The notes under the pieces: generated by a model
What the model was told of the DNA's origin: nothing
What the model saw: only the letters and a program-made list of their open reading frames with translations
Databases searched by the model: none
Shown: positions 16,468-26,501 of the stretch, piece after piece
Layout of the letters: the number at the start of each line of letters is the position of its first letter
Position numbering within the stretch: position 1 is the stretch's first letter
Assembly (NCBI GenBank): GCA_024681595.1
Contig: JAILAN010000027.1
Location: forward strand, 1-64,000
From: Lachnospiraceae bacterium
Lineage (GTDB): Bacteria; Bacillota; Clostridia; Lachnospirales; Lachnospiraceae
Length of the DNA: 64,000 nucleotides
Direction: 5' to 3'
Made by a program: the position numbers and the translations under genes

Positions 16468-18155
16468 CAGTCTTTCATATCAGTCGCATCAAAGGCTTCG
16501 GATATCGGAGCGCCGGCGGGAACCATCGGAAAAACTTTATCATCTTTTTGGATAACACATTCAATGAGTGCCGGCCCTTTCAGACTGATAGCTTTTTTAA
16601 TGGCCTTTGAAACTTCTTCCTTATTGGTAACCCTGAAGGCTTTTACTCCAAGTCCTTCTGCAACCTTACAATAATCTACCTTATCTTCAATGACAGTCTC
16701 GGAATATCTTTTCCCGTAAAACAGAGTCTGCCACTGTCTGACCATACCAAGAACCTGGTTGTTGATAACGATCTCAATAATGGGAATATTATATCTGCTG
16801 GCTGTAGCCAGTTCATTCATATTCATTCTGAAACATCCGTCACCGGCAATGTTCACACATATCTTGTCAGGCATTCCCACTTTGGCGCCTATACAGGCTC
16901 CAAGCCCATAGCCCATTGTTCCCAGGCCACCTGATGAAAGAAATGTCCTCGGCATAGTATATCTGTAATACTGAGCCGCCCACATCTGATGCTGTCCTAC
17001 ATCGGTAGTGATAATGGCCTGTCCTTTGGTTATCTTATCCAGTTCTTCTATAAGATAAGGGCAGGTCAGAGTTGATCTGTCATAATTCATCGGATACTTC
17101 TTGTTAAGATCCGCTATATGTTTCATCCATGTATCATGTTTACGTTTTTTGATCTTCTGGTTGATCAAAGTCAGCACTTCTTTCAGATCACCGACAACCG
17201 AAGCATGTGTCTTGATGTTTTTATCAATTTCAGCAGCATCGATATCGATATGAAGTATCTTGGCCTGATTTGCAAATTTAGATGCATTTCCGATTACTCT
17301 GTCTGAGAATCTGGCGCCAAGTGCGATGAGCAGATCACATTCCGATACACCGAAATTCGAGGCTTTGGTCCCGTGCATGCCTATCATACCGGTATATCTG
17401 GGTGAATAGGCATCCATGACTCCTTTACCCATCAGAGTATCACATACCGGGCAGTCAGCTTTTTCTGCAAGTTCCCTTACTTCTTTATATGCACCCGATA
17501 TAACTGCTCCGCCGCCGACATATATAAACGGTTTCTTGGCTGATTCTATAAGTTTAACCGCAGTATCTATATCATCTTCACTATATGTTTTTTCCGGTGT
17601 GACATTATCCGGCTTTATGTGTGTATATTCACACATGGCAGCAGTAACGTCCTTTGTTACATCAACAAGAACAGGCCCGGGTCTTTTGCTCGTTGCGATC
17701 TTAAACGCTTTTCTGATTACACCTGCCAGATCATTGATATCCTTAACTATAATGCTGTGTTTGGTGATGGGCATTGTGACTCCGGCAATATCAACCTCCT
17801 GGAAGGTATCCTTGCCAAGTAGAGGCAGATTGACATTACATGTTATAGCTACCATAGGAACAGAATCCATATAGGCGGTTGCTATTCCCGTTACCAGATT
17901 TGTTGCTCCGGGACCTGAAGTAGCAAAGCATACCCCAACTTTACCGGTGGCTCTGGCATATCCGTCTGCAGCATGAGCAGCACCCTGTTCGTGTGAAGTC
18001 AGGATGTGTCTTATCTTGCCGCTTTTGTGGGACTCATTGTACTTGTACAGAGCATCATATACGTTCAAAATAGTGCCTCCGGGATATCCGAAAACAGTAT
18101 CAACGTTCTGCTCCTTAAGACATTCGATAATGATATCAGCACCGCTTAATAACAT
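16467..18155 (-). CDS. ilvB: Acetolactate synthase, large (catalytic) subunit
   Basis: A 562-aa thiamine-diphosphate enzyme condensing pyruvate with pyruvate or 2-oxobutyrate, the first common step to valine, leucine and isoleucine. Visible are the catalytic glutamate in LTSHEQGAAHAADGYARA (about residue 50), the FAD-binding middle domain and the ThDP motif GDGCFRMNMNELATASRY ending near NN (about 435-465). No small regulatory subunit gene (ilvN/ilvH) is adjacent; it may lie elsewhere. The gene follows ilvD by 13 bp and runs into the L,D-transpeptidase by a 1-base overlap. Confidence 0.95.
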   Translation of the reverse strand: MLLSGADIIIECLKEQNVDTVFGYPGGTILNVYDALYKYNESHKSGKIRHILTSHEQGAAHAADGYARATGKVGVCFATSGPGATNLVTGIATAYMDSVPMVAITCNVNLPLLGKDTFQEVDIAGVTMPITKHSIIVKDINDLAGVIRKAFKIATSKRPGPVLVDVTKDVTAAMCEYTHIKPDNVTPEKTYSEDDIDTAVKLIESAKKPFIYVGGGAVISGAYKEVRELAEKADCPVCDTLMGKGVMDAYSPRYTGMIGMHGTKASNFGVSECDLLIALGARFSDRVIGNASKFANQAKILHIDIDAAEIDKNIKTHASVVGDLKEVLTLINQKIKKRKHDTWMKHIADLNKKYPMNYDRSTLTCPYLIEELDKITKGQAIITTDVGQHQMWAAQYYRYTMPRTFLSSGGLGTMGYGLGACIGAKVGMPDKICVNIAGDGCFRMNMNELATASRYNIPIIEIVINNQVLGMVRQWQTLFYGKRYSETVIEDKVDYCKVAEGLGVKAFRVTNKEEVSKAIKKAISLKGPALIECVIQKDDKVFPMVPAGAPISEAFDATDMKD

Positions 18156-18168
18156 AACTGCTCCTTTA

Positions 18169-19842
18169 TTATCTATCTTTGGGTATTTCCAGGATTGCGC
18201 CGCGGTTTCCGGAAGTTACGAGTTCTCTGTATCTTGACAGATATCCGCTCTTTATATCGGATTCAACGGGTGTCCAGTTCTTTTTTCTTTCGGCGAGTTC
18301 TTCATCGGAAACTTTAACATCAAGTTTCATTTTGGGAATATCTATGGAAATGATATCTCCTTCCTTAACGAGAGCTATAGGTCCGCCTACGGCTGCTTCA
18401 GGAGACACATGGCCAATAGATGCTCCTCTTGAAGCACCTGAAAAACGGCCGTCGGTAATAAGAGCTACAGTTGAACCCAGTCCCATACCGGCAATCGCAG
18501 ACGTGGGATTGAGCATTTCTCTCATACCCGGCCCTCCCTTAGGGCCTTCATTTCTGATAACTACTACATCTCCCGGATTGATCCGGCCGCCTTTAATTGC
18601 ATCTATCGCGTCTTCTTCACATTCAAAGACTCTGGCAGGTCCCTCATGAACCATCATTTCAGGTACCACTGCCGAACGCTTGACTACAGAACCGTCAGGT
18701 GCAAGATTTCCTTTTAATACAGCCAGTCCGCCTGTCTCAGAATAAGGATTTGATAAAGGTCTTATTACTTCTTCATTAAGGTTACGTGCTCCGGCGGCGT
18801 TTTCGCCAATGGTCCTCCCCGTAACCGTCATGCAGGAAGTATCGATAAGACCTTTTTCTATCAGTTCAGATATTACAGCATAAACTCCTCCGGCCTCATT
18901 AAGATCCTCCATATAGGTAGGTCCGGCTGGTGCCAGATGACACAGATTAGGTGTCTTTTCGGATATTTCATTTGCATATGAAATATCAAAGTCAAACCCA
19001 ATCTCATGAGCTATCGCAGGAAGATGAAGCATTGAATTAGTCGAGCAGCCCAATGCCATATCTACGGTAAGTGCATTGATTATAGCCTCTTTGGTCATGA
19101 TGTCTCTGGGTCTTATGTTCTTTTTGAGCATATCCATGACAGCCATGCCTGCATGCTTGGCCAGCTTGATCCTCTCGGAATAAACCGCAGGAATGGTTCC
19201 GTTACCCGGAAGGCCCATTCCAAGTGCCTCTGTCAGGCAGTTCATGGAATTAGCGGTATACATTCCGGAACATGATCCGCATGTCGGGCAGACCTTCTGT
19301 TCGAATTCTTTAACATCATCTTCACTCATCTTGCCTGCAGCATAAGAGCCAACAGCTTCAAACATAGATGAAAGTGATCTTTTTTGTCCTTTAACATGGC
19401 CGGCCAGCATAGGGCCTCCGGAAACAAATACGGTAGGAACATTTATCCTGGCAGCTGCCATCAACAGTCCCGGAACATTCTTATCACAGTTCGGTACCAT
19501 TACCAGAGCATCAAACTGATGGGCCAGCGCCATGCATTCGGTTGAATCAGCTATAAGATCTCTGGTAACCAAAGAATACTTCATGCCGATATGCCCCATG
19601 GCTATGCCGTCGCATACCGCTATTGCGGGGAACACGACCGGTACTCCACCTGCTTCAGCGACCCCGAGCTTTACAGCATTAACGATCTTGTCCAGGTTCA
19701 TGTGTCCGGGTACTATCTCATTATATGAGCTGACTATACCCACCATAGGTTTTTGCATTTCTTCTTCGGTGAATCCCAAAGCATTAAACAAACTTCTGTG
19801 GGGAGCCTGCTGCATCCCGCATTTTACCGCATCACTTTTCAT
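18169..19842 (-). CDS. ilvD: Dihydroxy-acid dehydratase
   Basis: A 557-aa iron-sulfur enzyme removing water from 2,3-dihydroxy-isovalerate or -methylvalerate to give the 2-oxo acids of valine and isoleucine synthesis. The three cluster cysteines are in [12 protein letters not shown] and [19 protein letters not shown] (about residues 120 and 190). The C-terminal [20 protein letters not shown] is also diagnostic. Its start overlaps leuB by 4 bp (ATGA), showing tight coupling. The operon runs yajC-leuB-ilvD-ilvB-transpeptidase. Confidence 0.97.
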   Translation of the reverse strand: MKSDAVKCGMQQAPHRSLFNALGFTEEEMQKPMVGIVSSYNEIVPGHMNLDKIVNAVKLGVAEAGGVPVVFPAIAVCDGIAMGHIGMKYSLVTRDLIADSTECMALAHQFDALVMVPNCDKNVPGLLMAAARINVPTVFVSGGPMLAGHVKGQKRSLSSMFEAVGSYAAGKMSEDDVKEFEQKVCPTCGSCSGMYTANSMNCLTEALGMGLPGNGTIPAVYSERIKLAKHAGMAVMDMLKKNIRPRDIMTKEAIINALTVDMALGCSTNSMLHLPAIAHEIGFDFDISYANEISEKTPNLCHLAPAGPTYMEDLNEAGGVYAVISELIEKGLIDTSCMTVTGRTIGENAAGARNLNEEVIRPLSNPYSETGGLAVLKGNLAPDGSVVKRSAVVPEMMVHEGPARVFECEEDAIDAIKGGRINPGDVVVIRNEGPKGGPGMREMLNPTSAIAGMGLGSTVALITDGRFSGASRGASIGHVSPEAAVGGPIALVKEGDIISIDIPKMKLDVKVSDEELAERKKNWTPVESDIKSGYLSRYRELVTSGNRGAILEIPKDR

Positions 19843-20927
19843 TTTCCTATTCTCCCTGCTATTTCATCGCCCATATCTGAGCAACTTATCTTAGTAGTGC
19901 CATCAGTATAAATATCCGCAGTCCTCAATCCGTCTGAAAGGACTGAATTGACGGCTCTTTCTATATCATCGGCTTCTTTATCAAGATCAAATGTATATCG
20001 AAGCATCATTGAAGCACTGAGTATCGTAGCTATTGGATTGGCTATATTCAATCCTGCGATATCCGGAGCCGAGCCATGCGAAGGCTCATAAAGGCCGAAT
20101 TTAGTATCATTTAAGGAAGCCGACGAAAGCATTCCTATGGATCCCGTTATCATTGAAGCCTCATCGGAAAGTATGTCTCCGAACATGTTCTCGGTAAGGA
20201 CCACATCAAACTGTGAAGGATCTCTGACCAGCTGCATAGCACAGTTGTCAACGAGCATATGCTCAAGTTTCACGTCGGGATAATCCTTCGATACTTCATT
20301 TACCACGCTTCTCCATAGTCTTGATGAATCAAGAACATTCGCCTTGTCAACGGATATCACGCTGTTTCTTCTCTTGCGGGCTATCTCAAAAGCCTTGATG
20401 GCGATCCTTCTTATTTCTTCTTCGGTATATGTCAAAGTATCGACAGCTTTTTTGATTCCGTTTTCCGTAACAGTCTTTCTTTCACCGAAATACAGTCCGC
20501 CGGTCAGTTCTCTCATAATGAGCATGTCAAAACCTTTATCGGCTATTTCCTTTTTAAGCGGGCATGCATCGGATAGTTCTCTGTACAGATATGCCGGTCT
20601 TAAATTTGCAAAAAGGTTAAGTGCCTTACGGATCCCAAGGAGCCCGGCCTCGGGTCTCTTAGACGGCTCAAGCTTATACCAGGGAGACGTATTGGTATCA
20701 CCACCGATAGAGCCCATCAACACGGCATCCGAAAAGCGGCACACCTCGATGGTTTCATCAGTCAGAGGGATTCCATAAGCATCTATAGATGCACCTCCCA
20801 TTAAGACTTCTTTGTAATTGATTTCGTGTGAATATACAAAAGCAACTTTATCAAGTACCTTCATAGCTTCTGTAACTATTTCAGGTCCGATACCGTCGCC
20901 TTTGATGACTGCAATGTTAAGTTTCAT
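19839..20927 (-). CDS. leuB: 3-isopropylmalate dehydrogenase
   Basis: A 362-aa cytosolic enzyme oxidising and decarboxylating 3-isopropylmalate with NAD, the third step of leucine synthesis. Motifs are [13 protein letters not shown] at the start, [11 protein letters not shown] (tyrosine of the active site, near residue 140), [13 protein letters not shown] with the catalytic lysine, and [12 protein letters not shown]. leuA, leuC and leuD are not in this window. It starts 8 bp after yajC, so it probably depends on the yajC promoter; no T-box or leader peptide was seen in the short gap. Confidence 0.96.
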   Translation of the reverse strand: MKLNIAVIKGDGIGPEIVTEAMKVLDKVAFVYSHEINYKEVLMGGASIDAYGIPLTDETIEVCRFSDAVLMGSIGGDTNTSPWYKLEPSKRPEAGLLGIRKALNLFANLRPAYLYRELSDACPLKKEIADKGFDMLIMRELTGGLYFGERKTVTENGIKKAVDTLTYTEEEIRRIAIKAFEIARKRRNSVISVDKANVLDSSRLWRSVVNEVSKDYPDVKLEHMLVDNCAMQLVRDPSQFDVVLTENMFGDILSDEASMITGSIGMLSSASLNDTKFGLYEPSHGSAPDIAGLNIANPIATILSASMMLRYTFDLDKEADDIERAVNSVLSDGLRTADIYTDGTTKISCSDMGDEIAGRIGK

Positions 20928-20935
20928 TATTCAGA

Positions 20936-21259
20936 TCATTCCTTTGTAGCTTTTTCAATCTGTGATATTGCATTTTTCTGCATGGGAATACGGCAGTTCT
21001 TGTTATTACCAAATTCAACGATAACAGTATCATCGGTTATGTCGATAATGCTACCGTAAAAACCGCTGGTAGTAAGAACATAGTCTCCGACTTCCATTGA
21101 AGATATCATCTCCTGGAGCTTTTTCTGCTCTTTTTTCTGAGGGCGGATCATGAAAAAATACATGAATCCGATTATAATGGCTATCCAGAGTACCATCAGA
21201 ATCAGGCTGCCGGCTCCTGAGGCAGCAGCTTCATTTGCTGTAAGTAAAATTCCGTTCAT
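20936..21259 (-). CDS. yajC: Preprotein translocase subunit YajC
   Basis: A 107-aa protein with one membrane helix (SLILMVLWIAIIIGFMYFFMI) followed by the family motif RPQKKEQKKLQEMISSMEVGD and a small cytosolic beta-rich domain (YVLTTSGFYGSIIDI). It is an accessory of the SecDF part of the secretion channel. Location beside tgt is the standard bacterial arrangement, although secD/secF are absent here and the next gene is leuB. It has its own likely promoter upstream. Confidence 0.93.
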   Translation of the reverse strand: MNGILLTANEAAASGAGSLILMVLWIAIIIGFMYFFMIRPQKKEQKKLQEMISSMEVGDYVLTTSGFYGSIIDITDDTVIVEFGNNKNCRIPMQKNAISQIEKATKE

Positions 21260-21306
21260 TAGGATATTCCTTTCATGGTTATATTTCTTTTATGGCGTCA
21301 GATTTT

Positions 21307-21335
21307 ATAATACACAAAAAGCGCCATTAAAACAA
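21307..21335 (-). promoter_or_regulatory. Putative promoter for yajC-leuB-ilvD-ilvB-transpeptidase
   Basis: TTGTTT, exactly 17 bp, TATTAT on the minus strand, about 48 bp before the yajC start and within the 99-bp gap after tgt. Confidence 0.55.
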
Positions 21336-21358
21336 GACTTTATTGGCATTTACAGGAC

Positions 21359-22486
21359 TTACTCATCATCAAGACCGTTTAAGAAAGATTTCTTGAAACC
21401 GGCAAAATTTCCTTCATCGAGAGAATTCCTTATCTCCTCCATCAGATTATTGTAAAAATACAGATTATGAAGTACACAAAGACGCATTCCGAGCATTTCT
21501 TTGGCTTTAAGAAGATGACGTATATATGCACGTGAATGGAATCTGCACGCCGGACACATACATCCTTCTTCTATAGGTCTTAGATCTTTTTCATATTTTG
21601 CGTTAAAAAGGTTTATCTTTCCTTTATGTGTATAAAGGTGCCCGTGTCTTCCGTTCCTGGATGGATACACACAGTCAAAAAAGTCGATACCGCGTTCAAC
21701 TCCTTCAAGAATATTTGCAGGTGTGCCGACACCCATTAGATAAACCGGTTTGTCAGAAGGCAGATTTGGAACTGTGCATTCGATGATCCTGTACATTTCC
21801 TCGTGAGTTTCACCGACTGCGAGCCCGCCTATGGCATATCCCGGGAGGTCCAGTTCCGATATTCTTTTAGCATGTTCTATCCTGATATCTTCAAAAACCG
21901 CACCCTGATTTATTCCAAAGAGCATCTGTTCCTTATTTACAGTATCATCAAGACTGTTTAGCCTTCGAAGTTCCTTATCGCATCTTTCCAGCCATCTGGT
22001 AGTCCTCATAACAGAATCATGGACATATTTATATTCGGCTCTGGATGATGGGCATTCATCAAAGGCCATGGCAATGGTAGATCCGAGATTTGACTGGATC
22101 TGCATGCTCTCTTCAGGACCCATGAATATCTTTCTGCCATCTATATGTGAATTAAATGTCACTCCTTCTTCCTTTATTTTTCGAAGTGAAGCAAGTGAAA
22201 AAATCTGAAATCCCCCTGAATCAGTCAGGATCGGGCGATCCCAGTTCATAAAACCATGAAGACCTCCAAGGTCATGGATCAGTTTATCCCCCGGACGAAC
22301 ATGCAGATGATAAGTATTGCAAAGCTCGACCTGGCATTTTATATCTTTAAGGTCAATGGATGATACAGCGCCCTTTATCGCCGCAACAGTTCCGACATTC
22401 ATAAAAACGGGCGTTTCAATGCGGCCGTGAACCGTCTGAAACTGCCCTCTTTTTGCATTTCCTTCTCTTTTTAATATCTTAAACAT
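21359..22486 (-). CDS. tgt: Queuine tRNA-ribosyltransferase
   Basis: A 375-aa enzyme exchanging guanine-34 of GUN-anticodon tRNAs for a queuosine precursor. Visible are the active-site TDSGGFQIFSLA (about residue 90), GGLAVGE, the second catalytic aspartate in FFDCVYPSRNGRHG and the zinc site CMCPACRFHSRAYIRHL (about 310). Its start shares a base with the stop of the VanY-like gene (TAATG). No terminator is evident before the yajC promoter. Confidence 0.96.
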   Translation of the reverse strand: MFKILKREGNAKRGQFQTVHGRIETPVFMNVGTVAAIKGAVSSIDLKDIKCQVELCNTYHLHVRPGDKLIHDLGGLHGFMNWDRPILTDSGGFQIFSLASLRKIKEEGVTFNSHIDGRKIFMGPEESMQIQSNLGSTIAMAFDECPSSRAEYKYVHDSVMRTTRWLERCDKELRRLNSLDDTVNKEQMLFGINQGAVFEDIRIEHAKRISELDLPGYAIGGLAVGETHEEMYRIIECTVPNLPSDKPVYLMGVGTPANILEGVERGIDFFDCVYPSRNGRHGHLYTHKGKINLFNAKYEKDLRPIEEGCMCPACRFHSRAYIRHLLKAKEMLGMRLCVLHNLYFYNNLMEEIRNSLDEGNFAGFKKSFLNGLDDE

Positions 22487-23541
22487 TAAAGGTATCTCTC
22501 CCAGAATTCTTCAAGGCATATATCGTTGTCCATAATAACGGCTGCCGCCGGTTTGCCAACATATCTGAAATGCCATGGCTCAAATTCTATACCGGTAATA
22601 TATTCTTTATCTTTGGGATATCGGAGTATGAACCCGTATTCATCACAATGCTCCTTAAGCCACATGCCGGCATCGGTATCTGCAAAGCCATCATCAAGAT
22701 AAGTATAATTATCGGTCACTATATCTATTGCCAGCCCGACCTGATGTTCGGAAGCTCCGGGTACTGTGACCGCCTGAGAAGACAGTTTGTATGCATCCAT
22801 ATATGAATATCCTTTTTTCATATACGAATTAATCTTTTTTTCAAACAGCATTTTCTGCCTGTCAGGATCACGGTATGGTGAACATATAACCAGTTTTACA
22901 CCATCCTCTTTTGCTGCTTTGACCATTGATAGCAGATCACTTATTATCCTCTCATCACACTTCATGCTGCCGGATAAAGAGCCGAGAACGAAATCATAAT
23001 CATCAGGTATCGGATGCTGTTTATTGATAAGTATCAGTTTCCAGTCGTCAGGAGAAAAACTGTCCTGCGAAGACTCCGTTTCATCGCTGTCCTGTTCGAT
23101 CGTTTCGAGGTCTTCGAGCATATCATCGAGATATATCAGGTCAGAATCAAGCAACATGCCTGATTCATCCCTCACTGTATTGTCATGTGAATCCGTCTCA
23201 TTTGCCACAGTATCGTATCCGACTGCATCAGGGGATACATCCTCTGATACAAAATCAAGATCCGAATCAACAGCTGCAATATCTTTCTCTTCATCAGGAG
23301 CAGATACAAATCCGTTATTCTGATTGAAAATCGGAAATGCAAAACTGCTACCTATAAAAAAACAGCAGATTACAAATGAAGCACATGCAAATCTTTTGGC
23401 GGACCTTGAACAATAAAGAAAAAGATCAGTAAAGAACATGGTCAGAAACAGACCGCATACAGCCAACGGCTTTAGTATACGATATCGTTTACCCATGTTG
23501 ATAAAAAAATCTCTGATCTTTTCGTGTGTTTTTTTATGCAT
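22486..23541 (-). CDS. VanY-family D-alanyl-D-alanine carboxypeptidase, membrane anchored
   Basis: A 351-aa protein. The N-terminus has hydrophobic segments at about residues 25-45 and 52-70, then an acidic Ser/Asp-rich linker (about 75-165), then a C-terminal peptidase_M15B domain. Zinc-ligand motifs are SEHQVGLAIDIVTD and FEPWHFRYVG. VanY-type enzymes trim D-Ala from peptidoglycan stem peptides outside the cell. The linker suggests reach into the wall. It sits 4 bp from the lactonase-like gene and is coupled to tgt. There is no sign of a vancomycin-resistance cluster, so a housekeeping wall role is more likely. Confidence 0.88.
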   Translation of the reverse strand: MHKKTHEKIRDFFINMGKRYRILKPLAVCGLFLTMFFTDLFLYCSRSAKRFACASFVICCFFIGSSFAFPIFNQNNGFVSAPDEEKDIAAVDSDLDFVSEDVSPDAVGYDTVANETDSHDNTVRDESGMLLDSDLIYLDDMLEDLETIEQDSDETESSQDSFSPDDWKLILINKQHPIPDDYDFVLGSLSGSMKCDERIISDLLSMVKAAKEDGVKLVICSPYRDPDRQKMLFEKKINSYMKKGYSYMDAYKLSSQAVTVPGASEHQVGLAIDIVTDNYTYLDDGFADTDAGMWLKEHCDEYGFILRYPKDKEYITGIEFEPWHFRYVGKPAAAVIMDNDICLEEFWERYL

Positions 23542-23545
23542 TTTA

Positions 23546-24613
23546 TTATTTGGGAAGTTTATGGAAGATAATACAGTTAGGTCTGTCGACCGGTATTTCC
23601 CTTCCGTTCATGACTATAGTCCCTTTATCCATATCAACAGTAAAGAATGTCATTGTATTGGATTCATGATTTAATGAAACCAGGTGCTTATTATCAGGGA
23701 AAAGTGCAACATCCTTTGGATAATCACCCGAAACAGGCAGACAAAGTACCTTTTTAAGCAACCCGGATTTTGTATCAACCGAATAAATGACAACGGAATT
23801 ATCTCCGGCATTTGAACTGATGATATATTTGAAATCCTCAGAAAGATTAATAGCAGATGCAGATGTCACCGAAGCATGATAATCATTCAGCGTAGATATC
23901 GTCTGTATCTTCTCAAATACCGGTATCTCGTTCTTGTCAAGTGAATACTGATATACATCTATATAACTTTTAAGTTCATGCACGATATAAAGAAATTTAC
24001 CGTCCTTGCTGAACTTAAGGTGTCGAGGTGCCGATTCCTGCTCGGAATGTATTATATCTAGCTGACTTAGCTTACCGGTAACATGATTCAGCTTATATAC
24101 GATAATGTGATCCATTCCAAGATCAGCAGCAAGCAGGAATCTGTTATCCCTGGTCATCTTTACGCAGTTGATATGAGGTCTGAAGTTTCTTTCCGCTATT
24201 GATCCTAAACCCTTGTGATAGATCTCGTCAGTAATCTCTCCGGCTCCTCCATCCTGATTTATCCTAAGGACTGTAACTTTGGCATCATGATAACCGGCAA
24301 CAAAAAGGAACTTATCATCATAATCAGTCGAAAGATAACAGCCTCTCATCCCGTTGATCGAAGCGCTGCCTATTAGTTTAAGCGATCCGTCTTTTTCGAT
24401 CTTATAGGATTCCACACCGAAATCGGTAATGGAATACAGGAATTTCTGATTATGTGATATGGTTATATAAGAAGAGTTTGTGATCTCAACCTGATCCTTC
24501 TTGGTCATTCTTCCGGCTTCAACATCAACATCAAAGATTGATATGCCAAGTTTTGCATTGTTGCCGGACGTATATGAAGATACATAAGCTACATATTTAT
24601 CTTTTTCAGCCAT
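23546..24613 (-). CDS. Lactonase-family seven-bladed beta-propeller protein (6-phosphogluconolactonase-like)
   Basis: A 355-aa protein with repeated propeller strands (ITISHNQKFLYSITD, HLKFSKDGKFLYIVHE, DVALFPDNKHLVSLNHE) matching the YbhE/Pgl lactonase family. Characterised members hydrolyse 6-phosphogluconolactone, but many homologues have unknown substrates. It lacks a signal peptide and is probably cytosolic. The start has a clean GGAGG site. It lies 14 bp after potD, so it may be co-transcribed with the polyamine transporter; no pentose-phosphate gene is nearby. Confidence 0.85.
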   Translation of the reverse strand: MAEKDKYVAYVSSYTSGNNAKLGISIFDVDVEAGRMTKKDQVEITNSSYITISHNQKFLYSITDFGVESYKIEKDGSLKLIGSASINGMRGCYLSTDYDDKFLFVAGYHDAKVTVLRINQDGGAGEITDEIYHKGLGSIAERNFRPHINCVKMTRDNRFLLAADLGMDHIIVYKLNHVTGKLSQLDIIHSEQESAPRHLKFSKDGKFLYIVHELKSYIDVYQYSLDKNEIPVFEKIQTISTLNDYHASVTSASAINLSEDFKYIISSNAGDNSVVIYSVDTKSGLLKKVLCLPVSGDYPKDVALFPDNKHLVSLNHESNTMTFFTVDMDKGTIVMNGREIPVDRPNCIIFHKLPK

Positions 24614-24627
24614 ATAATCCTCCCGGG

Positions 24628-25686
24628 TTATTCCGATTTAACCTCTTTCCAGAGTTCATTATATAATTCATCGCCTTCCTGGCCCAGATACGTATATGTC
24701 TCCAGGTTTTCGTACTGGGACAGATCAGGGAATGCTATGGTCGAATTCCTGATTTCCTCATCTTCGATAAGATCTCTGGCTGCATCATTGGGTGTAGAAT
24801 AAGTGATATAATCAAAATTCATGAGCGCTATATCGGGGCGGCACATGAAATCGATGAATTTCTCAGCATTTTCCACGTTTTTAGCATTTTTAGGTATTAC
24901 CCAGGCATCTATCCAAACATTCGTACCTTCTTTGGGTATAACATATTCAAGATCAGGATTCTCTCTTTGAGTATAAATGGCCTCTCCTGAATATATAACG
25001 CCTAGAGCAGCTTCATTTCCGATCATTTTATCCCTGACCTGATCAACTACATATGCCTGAACGAGGTCCTTTTGTTCCAAAAGATAGTTCTTTGCTTCGT
25101 TAAGCTCATCAAGATCAAGTGTGTTCATCGAATATCCCTTGGTCTTAAGGGCTACCATGAACGCATCTCTTACCGAATCCTGCATGAGGATGTTGTCCTT
25201 ATACTTCGGATCCCATAATATCGTCCAGCTGTCTACAGGTTCGTCTACCATGGTTTTATTATACAGGATTCCAACAGTCCCCCAGCAATAAGGAACTGCA
25301 TAAAGGTTTCCAGGATCGAATTCCATAGCCGAATCATAATACTGTTTGCCAATGTTTTTGGCATTGGGAATATGATCAAAATTCAGCTCCTGAAGCAGAT
25401 CGTTTTCGATCATTTTCCTGATAGTGTAATCAGAAGGACATATAACATCATAAACTGTAGCCCCGGCTTCAACCTTGGGATACATGGTCTCATTAGTTTC
25501 AAACTCATCATAAATCACTTTGATGCCTGTTTCTTTTTCAAACAGTTCCAGAGTTTCGGGGTCTATGTATTCTCCCCAGTTGTATACTACGACTTCTCCG
25601 TTTGAAGAATCGGCTTTTTTGCATCCGGTAAGGCCAAAAGCCATAACAAACGCAAACAGCATTAACACACATAATTTCTTTTTCAT
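24628..25686 (-). CDS. potD: Spermidine/putrescine ABC transporter, substrate-binding lipoprotein
   Basis: About 352 aa. A lipoprotein signal peptide ends in a lipobox (AFGLTGCKK), so the mature protein is membrane tethered outside the cell. VVYNWGEYIDPETLELFEKE is the diagnostic PotD/PotF N-terminus. It captures polyamines and delivers them to PotBC. Two consecutive ATGs exist; the second (25686) is better spaced from AAGGAG. It is last of the potABCD set, 14 bp after potC. Confidence 0.93.
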   Translation of the reverse strand: MKKKLCVLMLFAFVMAFGLTGCKKADSSNGEVVVYNWGEYIDPETLELFEKETGIKVIYDEFETNETMYPKVEAGATVYDVICPSDYTIRKMIENDLLQELNFDHIPNAKNIGKQYYDSAMEFDPGNLYAVPYCWGTVGILYNKTMVDEPVDSWTILWDPKYKDNILMQDSVRDAFMVALKTKGYSMNTLDLDELNEAKNYLLEQKDLVQAYVVDQVRDKMIGNEAALGVIYSGEAIYTQRENPDLEYVIPKEGTNVWIDAWVIPKNAKNVENAEKFIDFMCRPDIALMNFDYITYSTPNDAARDLIEDEEIRNSTIAFPDLSQYENLETYTYLGQEGDELYNELWKEVKSE

Positions 25687-25703
25687 CATTTCTCCTTAAA
25701 CGC

Positions 25704-26501
25704 CTATGCAGCCTGTTTTGGGGCTGCTGTTTTGGGTTTATCCACAGGCTTATAATTTACCAAGAGTAATAATACCAAAACCGTGAGAAAAATGATAGTA
25801 GAAAGTGCATACATTTCAGGTTTTATGCCCTTCTTGACTTCTGTGTAGATCTTGGTCGATAATGTGTCGACCCCTGCTCCTTTGGTAAAATGAGTGATAA
25901 TGAAATCATCTATACTCATGGTAAATGCCATAAGGAAGCCGGAAGCAACTCCGGGCATTATCTCGGGCAAAACAACTTTTATATATCCGTATACAGGTGT
26001 AGCTCCCAGATCAAGCGCCGCTTCATACGTATGAGGATCAAGCTGTTGCATTCGAGGCATTACACTAAGGATCACATACGGAATACAGAAAGTTATATGT
26101 GAAAGCAGTATTGTTCCCAATCCAAATCTGAAATTGAAACTTATAAACAGCAGCATAAGCGAGATACCGGTCACTATTTCAGCATTGAGCATCGGTATAT
26201 TAGTTACACCCATAACCAGCGAACGAGTTTTTTTCCTCAAGTTCATTATCGAAATACATGCAATGGTTCCGATTAGTGTAGAGACTACCGAAGCGATAAG
26301 TGCTATGAGCAATGTATTAAACAATGCTCCCATGATCGCATCATTATTAAACAGTTCACCATACCATTTCAATGTAAACCCGCCCCATTTTGCTCTGGTC
26401 TTGCTTTTGTTAAAGCTTAATACGATGAGCGTTATGATGGGTGCATATAAAAATACAGCTATAAGAAACATATAAATGTTCCTGAATATCTTTTTTATCA
26501 T
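25704..26501 (-). CDS. potC: Spermidine/putrescine ABC transporter permease
   Basis: 265 aa with about six membrane helices, starting MFLIAVFLYAPIITLIVLSF after a short cytosolic tail. The EAA coupling loop reads YEAALDLGATPVYGYIKVVLP, and FTMSIDDFIITHFTKG is typical of PotC. It forms the membrane channel with PotB. Its start overlaps potB by 4 bp (ATGA). The tail ends in a Pro/Ala/Lys stretch. Confidence 0.93.
   Translation of the reverse strand: MIKKIFRNIYMFLIAVFLYAPIITLIVLSFNKSKTRAKWGGFTLKWYGELFNNDAIMGALFNTLLIALIASVVSTLIGTIACISIMNLRKKTRSLVMGVTNIPMLNAEIVTGISLMLLFISFNFRFGLGTILLSHITFCIPYVILSVMPRMQQLDPHTYEAALDLGATPVYGYIKVVLPEIMPGVASGFLMAFTMSIDDFIITHFTKGAGVDTLSTKIYTEVKKGIKPEMYALSTIIFLTVLVLLLLVNYKPVDKPKTAAPKQAA

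Noticed and set aside
20928-21358. T-box or leucine leader before the branched-chain genes
   Set aside because: Gaps are only 8 bp (yajC-leuB) and 99 bp (tgt-yajC); no T-box core or leucine-rich leader peptide was seen.
22486-23541. Vancomycin-resistance vanY
   Set aside because: No vanHAX, vanRS or related genes nearby; the family is common in sensitive Clostridia.
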